A stretch of 64,000 bases of DNA from Leptospira yanagawae serovar Saopaulo str. Sao Paulo = ATCC 700523 (GTDB lineage: Bacteria > Spirochaetota > Leptospiria > Leptospirales > Leptospiraceae): the NCBI RefSeq assembly GCF_000332475.2, contig NZ_AOGX02000016.1, forward strand, positions 124,001 to 188,000, given 5' to 3'. The notes beneath the pieces are model-generated. The model was not told the DNA's origin, searched no databases, and saw only the letters and a list, made by a program, of their open reading frames with translations. The position numbers and the translations under genes are program-made. Below are positions 9,249 to 17,970 of this stretch, piece after piece (position 1 is the first letter of the stretch; each line of letters starts with the position of its first letter).

Positions 9249-10163
9249 ATGAATGATATTACTGGAAAAAGAACTACCCTACGTTTTGCAGAAGCAGAAG
9301 GGTTTGTTTATTGTCAAAAAGAAACCATCGAGAGAATCAAAGCCAATACTCTCCCCAAAGGAGATTTGTTTGGGGTAGCAAAAGCCTCTGCTTTATTAGG
9401 TGCTAAAAAAACTTCCGACCTCATCCCTCATTGCCATCCTGTCATTATTGATTCGTTTTCCATCCAGTTTGAAATTTTAGAAGAAAAAAATGCCGTTCGG
9501 ATCTTAACGCAAGCTAAATCAATCGGCAAAACAGGAATCGAAATGGAAGCCCTGACAGGGGTAACCGTTGCAGCTTTAGTAATTTATGACTTATTAAAAC
9601 CAATTGATAAAACACTTGAAATATCTTCTGTTCGGCTATTGGAAAAAAAAGGCGGAAAAACTGACAAACAGATCGCAAAATTCGCGTTTGGTTCTACTGC
9701 AAAAATTTTAGTTTGTTCCGATTCTTGTTTTGCTGGAAAAAAGGAAGACGGCTCTGGAAAAATCATCGCTGAACTATTAAAAGAAGAAGGTGTTGAAGTT
9801 TTAGAAATCAAAATTGTTCCAGATGAACCGAATAAAATCAGAGAAACAATTGCGAAATGGACAAAAGAAAATATTGATTTAATTGTTACTACAGGTGGGA
9901 CAGGGTTAGGGCCAAGAGATAACACAACTGATACCATCAAACCAATGTTAGAAAAAGAAATTCCAGGGATTGCAGAAGTGATGCGTTCGTTTGGCCAAGA
10001 CAGAACTCCATTTGCAATGTTATCCCGATCCATTGCTGGGAGTATAGGAAAATCCATCATTATTGCGGTACCTGGAAGCAGCAATGGAGCAAAAGAAAGT
10101 ATGACCGCAATTTTACCGGCAATCTTTCATTCCAAAAAGATGATGAGAGGGGAAGGACATTGA
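9249..10163 (+). CDS. moaCB: MoaC-MoaB fusion (cyclic pyranopterin monophosphate synthase / MPT adenylyltransferase)
   Basis: 304 residues. Residues 1-150 are MoaC, which converts 3',8-cyclo-7,8-dihydro-GTP to cyclic pyranopterin monophosphate (LIPHCHPV, KTGIEMEALTGVTVAA). Residues about 155-304 are MoaB/MogA-like and adenylylate molybdopterin (VTTGGTGLGPRDNTTDTI, then AVPGSSNGAKE). Both halves keep their signature motifs. MoaC/MoaB fusions are known from other bacteria. It starts 9 bp after cobA behind a GGGATAGGA sequence and overlaps the TTG start of moeA. Confidence 0.93.
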   Translation: MNDITGKRTTLRFAEAEGFVYCQKETIERIKANTLPKGDLFGVAKASALLGAKKTSDLIPHCHPVIIDSFSIQFEILEEKNAVRILTQAKSIGKTGIEMEALTGVTVAALVIYDLLKPIDKTLEISSVRLLEKKGGKTDKQIAKFAFGSTAKILVCSDSCFAGKKEDGSGKIIAELLKEEGVEVLEIKIVPDEPNKIRETIAKWTKENIDLIVTTGGTGLGPRDNTTDTIKPMLEKEIPGIAEVMRSFGQDRTPFAMLSRSIAGSIGKSIIIAVPGSSNGAKESMTAILPAIFHSKKMMRGEGH

Positions 10164-11350
10164 TTTCTTTCGAAAAAGCAATTGGATTGATCAACCAAGA
10201 AGCGAAGACTTTTGGGACGGAATCCATTCCATTACAAGAGACATATGGACGCATTGTAGCGGAATCTGTGTTAGCTGATCGTGACTATCCTCCATTCAAT
10301 CGTTCTGCAATGGATGGATTTGCAATTGTTACGAAAGCATTTATACCAAACAAACAGTACCCTTATACAAGAGAACTACATGCAGGATCCACTCTCACGA
10401 AACTAACTGAGGAAACTGTAATTCGTATCATGACGGGTGCCCCTGTTCCCGAGGGATTTGACGCAGTGATCAAAATAGAGGATGCGTTACTAACCGAAGA
10501 ACAGAATCAAAAAATGGTTATGTTTCCTATAGAAAATATCTCTCAGTGGCAAAATATCGCCAAACGAGGAGAAGATGCCCTTAAATCTGATCCATTACTT
10601 CCTGTTGGAACCTACCTCAATCTTTCTGAAGTTTCCTTATTGGCAAGTTTAGGAAAAACAACTGTATCTGTATTTTCACCTCCAAATGTAAAAATCATTT
10701 CAACTGGCAATGAAGTTGTCCCTTTCGGTATCACACCCCTTCCCCACCAAATCAGAGATTCAAATTCTGTTACCATTTCTACATTTCTAAAAAAATGGAA
10801 TATCAACCCAAGTCAGATTTCTATAGTCCCAGACGATGAAAGTATGATGAAAAATGCAATCAAACAATCGCTTGATTGTGACATCCTGATCCTATCGGGG
10901 GGAGTATCTATGGGAGAAAAAGATTTAGTCCCCTCTCTTCTAATGGATTTAGGAGTAGAAACCATTTTTCACAAAACAGCCATTAAACCAGGAAAACCAA
11001 TTTGGTTCGGTAAAAAAAACAGAACCGTTGTTTTCGGATTACCTGGTAATCCCTTTAGTGTCCAAACTTGTCTCCGATTATTTATAGATCCATTTTTAAG
11101 ATGTTGTTTTTCCCAACAAAAAGAAATGTATCTCAGATTTCCTCTCTCCCAACCGAAAAAGAAAAAACATTCATTGACTGAGTTTTTCCCTGTTCGATTC
11201 GTAACGAAAGAGAAAACTCGATTAGAAGCGATTCCTTTTAATGGAAGTGGTGATATCAAAGCAGGAATTTTTTCGGATGGCCTTGCTTTATTTCCCAGTG
11301 AATCAAAACAAATCGAAGCAGAAGAAGGAATCCAATTTTTGCCTTGGTAG
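10160..11350 (+). CDS. moeA: Molybdopterin molybdotransferase
   Basis: 396-residue MoeA that inserts molybdate into adenylylated molybdopterin. Motifs are DRDYPPFNRSAMDGFA, RIMTGAPVPEG, LSGGVSMGEKD and FGLPGNPFSVQ, followed by the C-terminal domain IV. The start is TTG at 10160, which overlaps the moaCB stop codon (TTGA) after GGGGAAGGA. It is the last gene before the narK promoter region. Confidence 0.93.
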   Translation: MISFEKAIGLINQEAKTFGTESIPLQETYGRIVAESVLADRDYPPFNRSAMDGFAIVTKAFIPNKQYPYTRELHAGSTLTKLTEETVIRIMTGAPVPEGFDAVIKIEDALLTEEQNQKMVMFPIENISQWQNIAKRGEDALKSDPLLPVGTYLNLSEVSLLASLGKTTVSVFSPPNVKIISTGNEVVPFGITPLPHQIRDSNSVTISTFLKKWNINPSQISIVPDDESMMKNAIKQSLDCDILILSGGVSMGEKDLVPSLLMDLGVETIFHKTAIKPGKPIWFGKKNRTVVFGLPGNPFSVQTCLRLFIDPFLRCCFSQQKEMYLRFPLSQPKKKKHSLTEFFPVRFVTKEKTRLEAIPFNGSGDIKAGIFSDGLALFPSESKQIEAEEGIQFLPW

Positions 11351-11367
11351 ATACCATTTAAACAGAT

Positions 11368-11382
11368 TGTACGTTCCGTACA
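11368..11382. promoter_or_regulatory. Perfect palindrome upstream of narK, putative enhancer-binding site
   Basis: TGTACGTTCCGTACA has 6-bp perfect arms around TTC. Its centre lies about 154 bp upstream of the predicted sigma-54 start, in a 198-bp gene gap. A related site lies upstream of nirB. Position and symmetry suit a dimeric sigma-54 activator. The sequence differs from the enterobacterial NtrC consensus. Confidence 0.5.
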
Positions 11383-11501
11383 CAGATGATTCGAATTTTC
11401 TACAATTCTAATTCAAGACACACACCCTCTCAATTTGTACTGCAAAATCGACCAAAAACCCCGTATTTTAAGCCTTTTTTGGGTGCATTGGATGAGATCA
11501 T

Positions 11502-11518
11502 TTGGTACAATTTTTGCA
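11502..11518 (+). promoter_or_regulatory. Sigma-54 (-24/-12) promoter of narK
   Basis: TTGGTACAATTTTTGCA has GG at 11504-11505, GC at 11516-11517 and 10 nt between. This is the best sigma-54 match in the window and shares its core with the nirB promoter. The predicted transcript starts near 11529, just before the AAGGAG at 11533-11538. Confidence 0.8.
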
Positions 11519-11548
11519 ATTAGATTCTCTATAAGGAGAATCATTCCC

Positions 11549-12904
11549 GTGACGATTACACCTCATGCGAAAGCAACTAAAATCGATTTATTCAGTTTCA
11601 AAACTCCCCAAATGAGAACCTTCCATCTCACTTGGATTGCCTTCTTTTTGTGTTTTTTTGGATGGTTTGGCATTGCGCCACTGATGGTATATGTAAGAGA
11701 AGAATTATCTCTTACGAAAGCACAAATCGGTAACATCATCATAGCTTCTGTTGCAATCACAATATTTATGCGTCTATTCATTGGTTGGTTGTGTGACAAA
11801 ATTGGTCCGAGGATTGCATACACATTTTTGTTAATCTTTGGATCAATTCCAGTCATGTGTATTGGTTTAGCCGACAGTTACCTTACTTTTTTATTATTAC
11901 GTTTGGCCATTGGAGCAATTGGAGCTTCCTTTGTGATCACACAGTACCATACGTCTGTTATGTTTGCACCGAATATTATAGGAACCGCAAATGCCACTAC
12001 GGCAGGTTGGGGAAACTTAGGAGGGGGCGTAACGCAGATGGTAATGCCTCTGATTTTCGGATTTTTTGTTGCATTTGGTTTTACAACCGGGGTTTCTTGG
12101 AGACTTGCCATGGTAGTTCCAGGTGTTGCCCTTTTTCTTATGGGTATCATCTATTATTTTGGAACACAAGATACACCTGGTGGAAATTTTAAAGACATCA
12201 AGGATACGTATCCAACCTTTCAAGGTGGTAAAAAAAATTCACTTGCTAACTTTCTTTTGGTGATTAAGGATTCTAGAGTTTGGCTCTTGTTTTTAGCCTA
12301 TGGTGCCTGCTTTGGAATTGAATTAACCATTAACAATATTGCAGCTCTTTATTATGTTGATCAATTCAAACTAACACCTCCAACTGCTGGACTCATCGCT
12401 GGTTTATTTGGTTTGATGAATCTATTTGCAAGAACATTAGGTGGTGTTTTCGGAGATAAATTCGGAATCAAATGGGGGTTACGCGGTCGTGTGGTATGGT
12501 TATCAGCGGCACTTGCTGGTGAGGGGATTTGTTTGATTTTATTTTCGCAAATGACTTCACTTATACTAGCCATTTCATCCATGATTGTTTTCAGTTTATT
12601 TGTTCAAATGTCAGAAGGAGCAACCTTCTCTGTAGTTCCTTTTGTTAACAAAAAAGCGATTGGTGCTGTATCAGGGATTGTTGGAGCAGGTGGAAATGTT
12701 GGAGCTGTTTCAGCAGGATTTTTATTCCGAGGTGAATTGACATACCAAAACGCCTTACTAATGATAGGTGTTTTTGTCACTGTTTCCGCATTTTTTGCCC
12801 TATTAGTTCGTTTTTCAATGGAAGAAGAAAAAGAAGTAGGAGACGAGATGAGTCAAATTGTTCCTCCAGGTGAGAAAAAAACTGACTTGTTAACAGCAAC
12901 TTGA
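11549..12904 (+). CDS. narK: Nitrate/nitrite transporter, NarK/NasA family MFS
   Basis: 451-residue, 12-helix major facilitator protein for nitrate uptake at the cytoplasmic membrane. Both NNP-family nitrate signatures are present: GWGNLGGGVTQMVMP and GAVSGIVGAGGNVGAVSAG. I place the start at GTG 11549 with AAGGAG 10 nt upstream. The longer in-frame reading from 11435 would run through the sigma-54 promoter. A short C-terminal cytoplasmic tail is hydrophilic. A strong hairpin follows at 12928-12961. Confidence 0.92.
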   Translation: MTITPHAKATKIDLFSFKTPQMRTFHLTWIAFFLCFFGWFGIAPLMVYVREELSLTKAQIGNIIIASVAITIFMRLFIGWLCDKIGPRIAYTFLLIFGSIPVMCIGLADSYLTFLLLRLAIGAIGASFVITQYHTSVMFAPNIIGTANATTAGWGNLGGGVTQMVMPLIFGFFVAFGFTTGVSWRLAMVVPGVALFLMGIIYYFGTQDTPGGNFKDIKDTYPTFQGGKKNSLANFLLVIKDSRVWLLFLAYGACFGIELTINNIAALYYVDQFKLTPPTAGLIAGLFGLMNLFARTLGGVFGDKFGIKWGLRGRVVWLSAALAGEGICLILFSQMTSLILAISSMIVFSLFVQMSEGATFSVVPFVNKKAIGAVSGIVGAGGNVGAVSAGFLFRGELTYQNALLMIGVFVTVSAFFALLVRFSMEEEKEVGDEMSQIVPPGEKKTDLLTAT

Positions 12905-12927
12905 TTTAAAATAACGATACAAATTTC

Positions 12928-12961
12928 TTTTGAGAGGCAATTTTCCACTTGTCTCTCAAAA
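12928..12961 (+). terminator. Hairpin after narK
   Basis: TTTTGAGAGGCAA pairs with TTGTCTCTCAAAA (13 bp, one G.U) around an 8-nt loop, followed by a weak T-rich stretch. It probably ends the narK transcript, or at least separates it from the next gene, whose ribosome-binding site follows at 12986. Confidence 0.6.
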
Positions 12962-12996
12962 ATTCCATTTTAAAATTTTCCTCCTGGGAGAGACAA

Positions 12997-15153
12997 ATGG
13001 AATTCACTCATTACCGATCTTGTAATTTATGTGAGGCCATGTGTGGACTCCAAATCGAAGTTAAAAATGGTTCAATCCTAGGTTTTAAGGGAGATCAAAA
13101 GGACAGTTTTAGTCGTGGACATATCTGTCCAAAGGGTCCAGAATTAAAAAGTTTATACGAAGATCCTGATCGTATTAAGTTTCCTCTTAAAAAAACAGAA
13201 TCTGGATGGGAGGAAGTATCTTGGGTTGGTGCTCTTTCTGAGATCGCCACAAAAATCGTGAACATCCAAACAAAATATGGTAACGACTCAGTTGGGATTT
13301 ATAATGGAAATCCTACAGTTCATAATTATGGTTCTATGTTGTTTGGCCAAAGATTTGTCAGTCGGATCAAAACCAAAAACAATTTTTCAGCAACCTCTGT
13401 TGATCAACTCCCCCACCAATTGCTATCGTATTTGATGTTTGGTCACCAGTTACTGATCCCTATTCCCGATATTGATCGAACTCAGTTCTTTTTAATTTTA
13501 GGAGGGAATCCTTTTGCATCTAATGGAAGTTTAATGAGCGTTCCCGATGTGAAAAAAAGACTAAAATCGATTCAGGATAGAGGTGGAAAATACGTTGTTG
13601 TTGACCCAAGGAAAACAGAAACGGCAGAACATGCCAATGAACATATTTTCATCAAACCGGGAACAGATGTATTTTTTCTTTTATCCATTGTTCATGTTAT
13701 ATTTAAAGAGAACCTCTCAAAACCAAATCCATTGACTAAGGAATCAGATTTAAAATCGATCCAGAGTTTGGTCAGTGAATTTGATCCAGAAACTGTTTCC
13801 AAAATTACAGGAGTTCCCAACGAAACCATACACCGCATTGCATTGGAATTTGCAAATGCACCGTCTGCAGTTTGTTATGGGAGAGTTGGTGTATCTACCC
13901 AAGAGTTTGGTGCACTTTGCCAATGGCTCATCAATGTCATCAACACCATCACTGGAAATTTAGACAAAGAGGGTGGTGCCATGTTCACTTTGCCAGCAGT
14001 GGATTTAGTGGGCGAAGGATCAGTCATTCGATCCTCGCAAGGAAGTTTTAATACTTACCAATCAAGAGTTAGAAAATTACCTGAATTCAATGATGAATTG
14101 CCGGTTTCTGCCCTGGCCGAGGAAATACTTACAGAAGGTGAAGGACAAATTCGATGTTTGGTGACATCTGCAGGAAATCCTGTTTTGTCAACACCTAACG
14201 GGAAAAAACTAGAAAAGGCCCTGTCTTCGTTAGAGCTTATGATCAGTTTTGATTTTTATATCAATGAAACTACCAAACATGCTCACTACATTTTACCACC
14301 AACTTCTGCATTAGAACATGATCACTATGATTTAATTTTTAATGTATTTGCAATAAGAAACACAACGAGATACAACGAGCCACTTTTCCCACCTAAAGAA
14401 GGGATGTTACATGATTGGGAAATTTTTACAGATCTAACCAAACGAATTGAATTAAAACGATCTGGTAAAGAATTACCAAATGAAATAATCCGAACCAAAT
14501 TAACACCTGCAAATATCATTGATCACGCCTTAAAATCAGGACCCTATGGAGCAAAACAAAACCCAGATTTGCAAATGAGTTTAGAGTTACTTAAAAATAG
14601 TCCTCACGGCGTAGACTTGGGTCCTTTGAAACAATCTTTCCCTGAAAGATTGTATACTGAAGACAAAATGATTCAATTATTCCCAAGTCATTTAAAAAAT
14701 GACATACCAAGACTCATGGCAAAATTCAAAGAGTATCTTGTCACCAATCAATCGTTATATCCTTTTCTTCTAATTGGAAGGAGGCATTTACGAAATAACA
14801 ATTCCTGGATGCATAATCTTCCAAAACTTATGTCTGGAAAACCTAGATGTACAATGATGATCCATCCCGATGATGCAAATCAACTCGGGATCAAAAATGA
14901 AGAAGAAGTCATTGTAACATCAAAAGTAGGCCAACTTACGATTCCAATTGAAATTACAGAGGAATTAATGAAAGGAGTGGTAAGCATTCCTCATGGCTTT
15001 GGTCATAGCAGATCGGGAACTAAACAAATGATAGCAAGCCAATTTTCAGGTGTGAGCATTAATGACCTAACGGATGATCAAAATTTAGATGAATTTTCTG
15101 GGAATGCTGCTTTTAGTGGGATCCAAGTAAAAATAATGAAACTCAATCCTTAA
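12997..15153 (+). CDS. Molybdopterin oxidoreductase of unknown substrate
   Basis: 718-residue bis-MGD enzyme of the DMSO reductase superfamily. The N-terminal [4Fe-4S] motif is CNLCEAMC followed by CPKG. VVDPRKTETAEHA and HYILPPTSALEHDHYD are family motifs, and a C-terminal dinucleotide-binding domain has GRRHLRNNNSWMHNLP. No Cys or Sec is visible at the usual Mo-ligand site; the region reads FSATSVDQLPHQ, so the ligand may be Ser, Asp or a different type. No signal peptide is present, so it is probably cytoplasmic. The start is ATG 12997 with GGGAGAG 4 nt upstream. Formate dehydrogenase-like or another oxidoreductase is possible; nothing here fixes the substrate. Its stop overlaps the convergent moeB by 4 bp. 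Confidence 0.85.
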   Translation: MEFTHYRSCNLCEAMCGLQIEVKNGSILGFKGDQKDSFSRGHICPKGPELKSLYEDPDRIKFPLKKTESGWEEVSWVGALSEIATKIVNIQTKYGNDSVGIYNGNPTVHNYGSMLFGQRFVSRIKTKNNFSATSVDQLPHQLLSYLMFGHQLLIPIPDIDRTQFFLILGGNPFASNGSLMSVPDVKKRLKSIQDRGGKYVVVDPRKTETAEHANEHIFIKPGTDVFFLLSIVHVIFKENLSKPNPLTKESDLKSIQSLVSEFDPETVSKITGVPNETIHRIALEFANAPSAVCYGRVGVSTQEFGALCQWLINVINTITGNLDKEGGAMFTLPAVDLVGEGSVIRSSQGSFNTYQSRVRKLPEFNDELPVSALAEEILTEGEGQIRCLVTSAGNPVLSTPNGKKLEKALSSLELMISFDFYINETTKHAHYILPPTSALEHDHYDLIFNVFAIRNTTRYNEPLFPPKEGMLHDWEIFTDLTKRIELKRSGKELPNEIIRTKLTPANIIDHALKSGPYGAKQNPDLQMSLELLKNSPHGVDLGPLKQSFPERLYTEDKMIQLFPSHLKNDIPRLMAKFKEYLVTNQSLYPFLLIGRRHLRNNNSWMHNLPKLMSGKPRCTMMIHPDDANQLGIKNEEEVIVTSKVGQLTIPIEITEELMKGVVSIPHGFGHSRSGTKQMIASQFSGVSINDLTDDQNLDEFSGNAAFSGIQVKIMKLNP

Positions 15154-16226
15154 TTCGTTTCCATTTTTTGATTTGCTTGCATATAAAATTTTCTTCCTCC
15201 TAAAAAGGAATACCTTTCTGAATGATGAGGAAAAAAAGACAGTGCTAAATTTGATCGAATCCCCGATTCACAGATACAAACGATGATTTGGTTGTCTTCG
15301 ATATCAGGAAGATTTCCCTTTTTCATTTCTGATAAAGGGAAATGTAAGACACCTTTAATCGGGTACTGTTCAACTTCTTCCCTTTCTCTTACGTCGAGTA
15401 AAACTACTGATCCTTTGTTTTTGAGTAAATTGTATCCTTCAAAATCGACTTCCATTTTTTTTGTGATAGGTTTCGTTACTCTAATATCTGTATTATCACA
15501 AATACAATTTATATTAGGATCTAATTTTGATTCATAAAATGTAATTGGATTCCACTCGATAAAATAAACAGAATTGGAATCAAACTGATTTGGATTTAAA
15601 AGGTATTGTAATGCCAAAGAAGCTTGATAATTGCCTGCAATGGATGCCTGTAAACCTAGAACTCCCCCTTCATTACAACTCAAAGTATCTCCTTCACTCA
15701 GGTCTGGAAACAAACAACGATAACATGGTTTTCCTTTTCCAGAGAATAACGCAAATTGGGCACTTGTCCGAAATACCGAAGCTGTTACCAAAGGAATTCC
15801 AAATTTTAAACAAATATCATTGATTGCATACTTGGAAGCGATAGTATCTGTACAATCTAAAACAATATCCCAAGTTTGAAAGATATTTGGATTTGATTCT
15901 GAATGGACGAACTCTGAATAAATTTCAATTTGTATCCATGGAACATGTTCCTTTATTACTTCAGCAGCAACTTCATTTTTTTTACGTCCGATATGTTTCC
16001 ATGTAAACAAGGTTTGTCGGTGTAAATTTGAAACTTCAACAACATCAAAATCAATAAGACCGATCCTACCAATTCCAGAAACTGCTAATTGTAAAGCAGA
16101 AGGACAACCTAAACCACCTAGCCCAATAATCAACACTGACGATTCAGCCCATTTCTTTTGCCCAAATTCACCGATTTCTGGGACCAAACTTTGCCTTTGA
16201 AAAAATTTATTTTTATCTATATTCAT
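15150..16226 (-). CDS. moeB: MoeB/ThiF adenylyltransferase with C-terminal rhodanese domain
   Basis: 358 residues. Residues 1-240 form a ThiF/MoeB fold with the ATP-binding IIGLGGLGCPSALQLA, DFDVVEVSNLHRQ and the zinc pair CYRC with a later CICD. The C-terminal 100 residues are rhodanese-like, with VVLLDVREREEVEQ and the catalytic loop CESGIRS. It is expected to adenylate the C-terminal Gly-Gly of MoaD and, through the rhodanese domain, supply sulfur for molybdopterin synthase. It is transcribed toward the oxidoreductase gene and divergently from moaA. Confidence 0.9.
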   Translation of the reverse strand: MNIDKNKFFQRQSLVPEIGEFGQKKWAESSVLIIGLGGLGCPSALQLAVSGIGRIGLIDFDVVEVSNLHRQTLFTWKHIGRKKNEVAAEVIKEHVPWIQIEIYSEFVHSESNPNIFQTWDIVLDCTDTIASKYAINDICLKFGIPLVTASVFRTSAQFALFSGKGKPCYRCLFPDLSEGDTLSCNEGGVLGLQASIAGNYQASLALQYLLNPNQFDSNSVYFIEWNPITFYESKLDPNINCICDNTDIRVTKPITKKMEVDFEGYNLLKNKGSVVLLDVREREEVEQYPIKGVLHFPLSEMKKGNLPDIEDNQIIVCICESGIRSNLALSFFPHHSERYSFLGGRKFYMQANQKMETN

Positions 16227-16350
16227 AATTTCGATTGTATAAAAAACGATTCAAAAAAGGATCTTAATGTCGATTTTTCCGATAGAACCCATTGAAAAAA
16301 ATCAATTTTAGTTTCCAACTTAGAATTCCTGTATAAATTCGTTTATAACG

Positions 16351-17292
16351 ATGACACTGGATACTCGAAAATTTGAAGTTTTGCGAATTAGTATCCTATC
16401 CCATTGCAATTTCGCATGTGTTTATTGTGCACCCAAAGAAAAAGAAAATTTTTCTCCACAGCTAACCCATTCACATTCTTTAAGCCCGGATCAATTAGAT
16501 AAAAATTTGAACTTACTGAAACCCCATTTAAAAATTAAGGAAGTACATTTGACAGGAGGAGAACCAACACTTCATAAAAATTTAATTGAATTGATCCAAA
16601 TCGTAAAATATCATTCCATCCAGGAAATAGCCCTCACTTCAAATGGTCATTTTAACCCGGATTTATTGGAAGAAATGGTTTCATCTGGACTAACAAGAAT
16701 TAACTTTTCCTTAGATAGCATTACACAATCGATTTTCGAACGTTTAAGCGATCGGAAAATACCAGTTTCCCATGTATTAAACCAAATCAAAAAAGCAAAA
16801 CAAATTGGCCTTAAAGTAAAAATAAATACTACTGTTTTACGTGGATTGAATGACCATGAAGTATTGAACATACTTACTTGGTGCGGCGAAGAGGGAATTC
16901 CTATTCGTTTTTTAGAATTTATGAAAATGGGTCCACTACAGAAAGAACACCCTTCCTATTTTTATTCCGCTGAAGAAATTCGAAACCAAATTCGTTTGAA
17001 ATATCATTTTCAAGATTATCCTACACCACAAGATTCTACTGCTCAATATTATATAACAAATGAAGGTTATATTTTTGGTATGATTGCCAATCATACCGAA
17101 CCATTCTGCGAAGGTTGTAACCGATTGCGCATGGATAGCAAGGGACGTATTTATGGATGCCTAAGCGATGAAACTTCTTTTGTGATACCTGAATCATTTG
17201 ATGAAATTCAATCCACTTTACATCAAGCAATGCTGACGAAAAAGAATAAATTCACTGGTTCTGAATTATCGATGAAGTATATTGGAGGTTAA
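16351..17292 (+). CDS. moaA: GTP 3',8-cyclase (radical SAM)
   Basis: 313 residues. The radical-SAM cluster motif CNFACVYC and the second C-terminal cluster motif CEGCNRLRMDSKGRIYGC are intact. HLTGGEPTLH binds SAM, and the chain ends in Gly-Gly as MoaA proteins do. It carries out the first step of molybdopterin synthesis from GTP. It opens the moaA-moaD-moaE-mobA-HAD operon; moaD starts at the next base after its stop. The 124-bp gap shared with the divergent moeB gene has a TATAAA at 16332 but no convincing -35 and no sigma-54 motif. Confidence 0.94.
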   Translation: MTLDTRKFEVLRISILSHCNFACVYCAPKEKENFSPQLTHSHSLSPDQLDKNLNLLKPHLKIKEVHLTGGEPTLHKNLIELIQIVKYHSIQEIALTSNGHFNPDLLEEMVSSGLTRINFSLDSITQSIFERLSDRKIPVSHVLNQIKKAKQIGLKVKINTTVLRGLNDHEVLNILTWCGEEGIPIRFLEFMKMGPLQKEHPSYFYSAEEIRNQIRLKYHFQDYPTPQDSTAQYYITNEGYIFGMIANHTEPFCEGCNRLRMDSKGRIYGCLSDETSFVIPESFDEIQSTLHQAMLTKKNKFTGSELSMKYIGG

Positions 17293-17535
17293 ATGGAAGT
17301 TGAAATTTTATATTTTGCAGCTCTAAAAGATTATTTTCCAAATAAACAACAAAGGGAGATCGAAGGAGATACAAGTGTTTCAACACTAATTGAAATTTTA
17401 ATAAAAGAGAATCCAGATGCTGCTAAAATATTAAAAGTTTGTAGAGTTTCCATTAACCAAAAAATGGCCAAGGAATCAGATACAATTCCTAAAAATGCAA
17501 GCATTGCAATCTTACCGCCCTCGAGTGGAGGATAG
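17293..17535 (+). CDS. moaD: Molybdopterin synthase small subunit
   Basis: 80-residue ubiquitin-like protein ending in Gly-Gly (ILPPSSGG), the site of adenylation by MoeB and thiocarboxylation. It supplies sulfur to MoaE for molybdopterin synthesis. Its start codon directly abuts the stop of moaA, and the SD lies in the moaA end (TTGGAGG). Confidence 0.93.
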   Translation: MEVEILYFAALKDYFPNKQQREIEGDTSVSTLIEILIKENPDAAKILKVCRVSINQKMAKESDTIPKNASIAILPPSSGG

Positions 17536-17544
17536 CTGATTTTA

Positions 17545-17970
17545 ATGAAACATATCACTGAAAACAAACTAGAAATCCAAGAGATTATACCGACATTACC
17601 GAAGATGGGTGGATTTGTATTGTTTACTGGAATCGTCAGAGATACAAATGAAGGGAAAACAGTCACGCATTTGGAGTATGAAGCGTATTCTGAGTTGGCC
17701 AACCAAATGATCGAGGATATCATTAATGATGCGAAGACAAAATGGGAACTAGAATATGCAGACTGCATCCACCGTTTAGGAAAATTGGTTGTTGGTGAGA
17801 TAGCAGTGATAGTATCCACAGGATCTGTGCATAGAGATGAAGCATACCAGGCAAATCGATATATCATTGATCGCGTGAAACACGAAGTCCCTATTTGGAA
17901 AAAAGAAACCTATATTGATGGAAGTTCCGATTGGTCAAAAGGCTGTGTTCATGAGACACACGAAAAATGA
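17545..17970 (+). CDS. moaE: Molybdopterin synthase large subunit
   Basis: 141 residues. Family motifs are GGFVLFTGIVRDTNEGK, LEYEAYSELA and HRLGKLVVGEIAVIV. VKHEVPIWKKE carries the catalytic lysine region. It converts cyclic pyranopterin monophosphate to molybdopterin together with MoaD. It lies 9 bp after moaD, and its 3' end overlaps mobA by about 20 bp. Confidence 0.93.
   Translation: MKHITENKLEIQEIIPTLPKMGGFVLFTGIVRDTNEGKTVTHLEYEAYSELANQMIEDIINDAKTKWELEYADCIHRLGKLVVGEIAVIVSTGSVHRDEAYQANRYIIDRVKHEVPIWKKETYIDGSSDWSKGCVHETHEK

Noticed and set aside
9584..10084. Long minus-strand frame inside moaCB
   Set aside because: It is a shadow of moaCB, whose motifs are intact in the plus frame; the same holds for the other opposite-strand frames inside large genes.
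16292..16337. A sigma-70 promoter for moaA
   Set aside because: TATAAA at 16332 has no acceptable -35 at 16-18 bp, and TTGAAA is too far from TAGAAT. Not strong enough to list.
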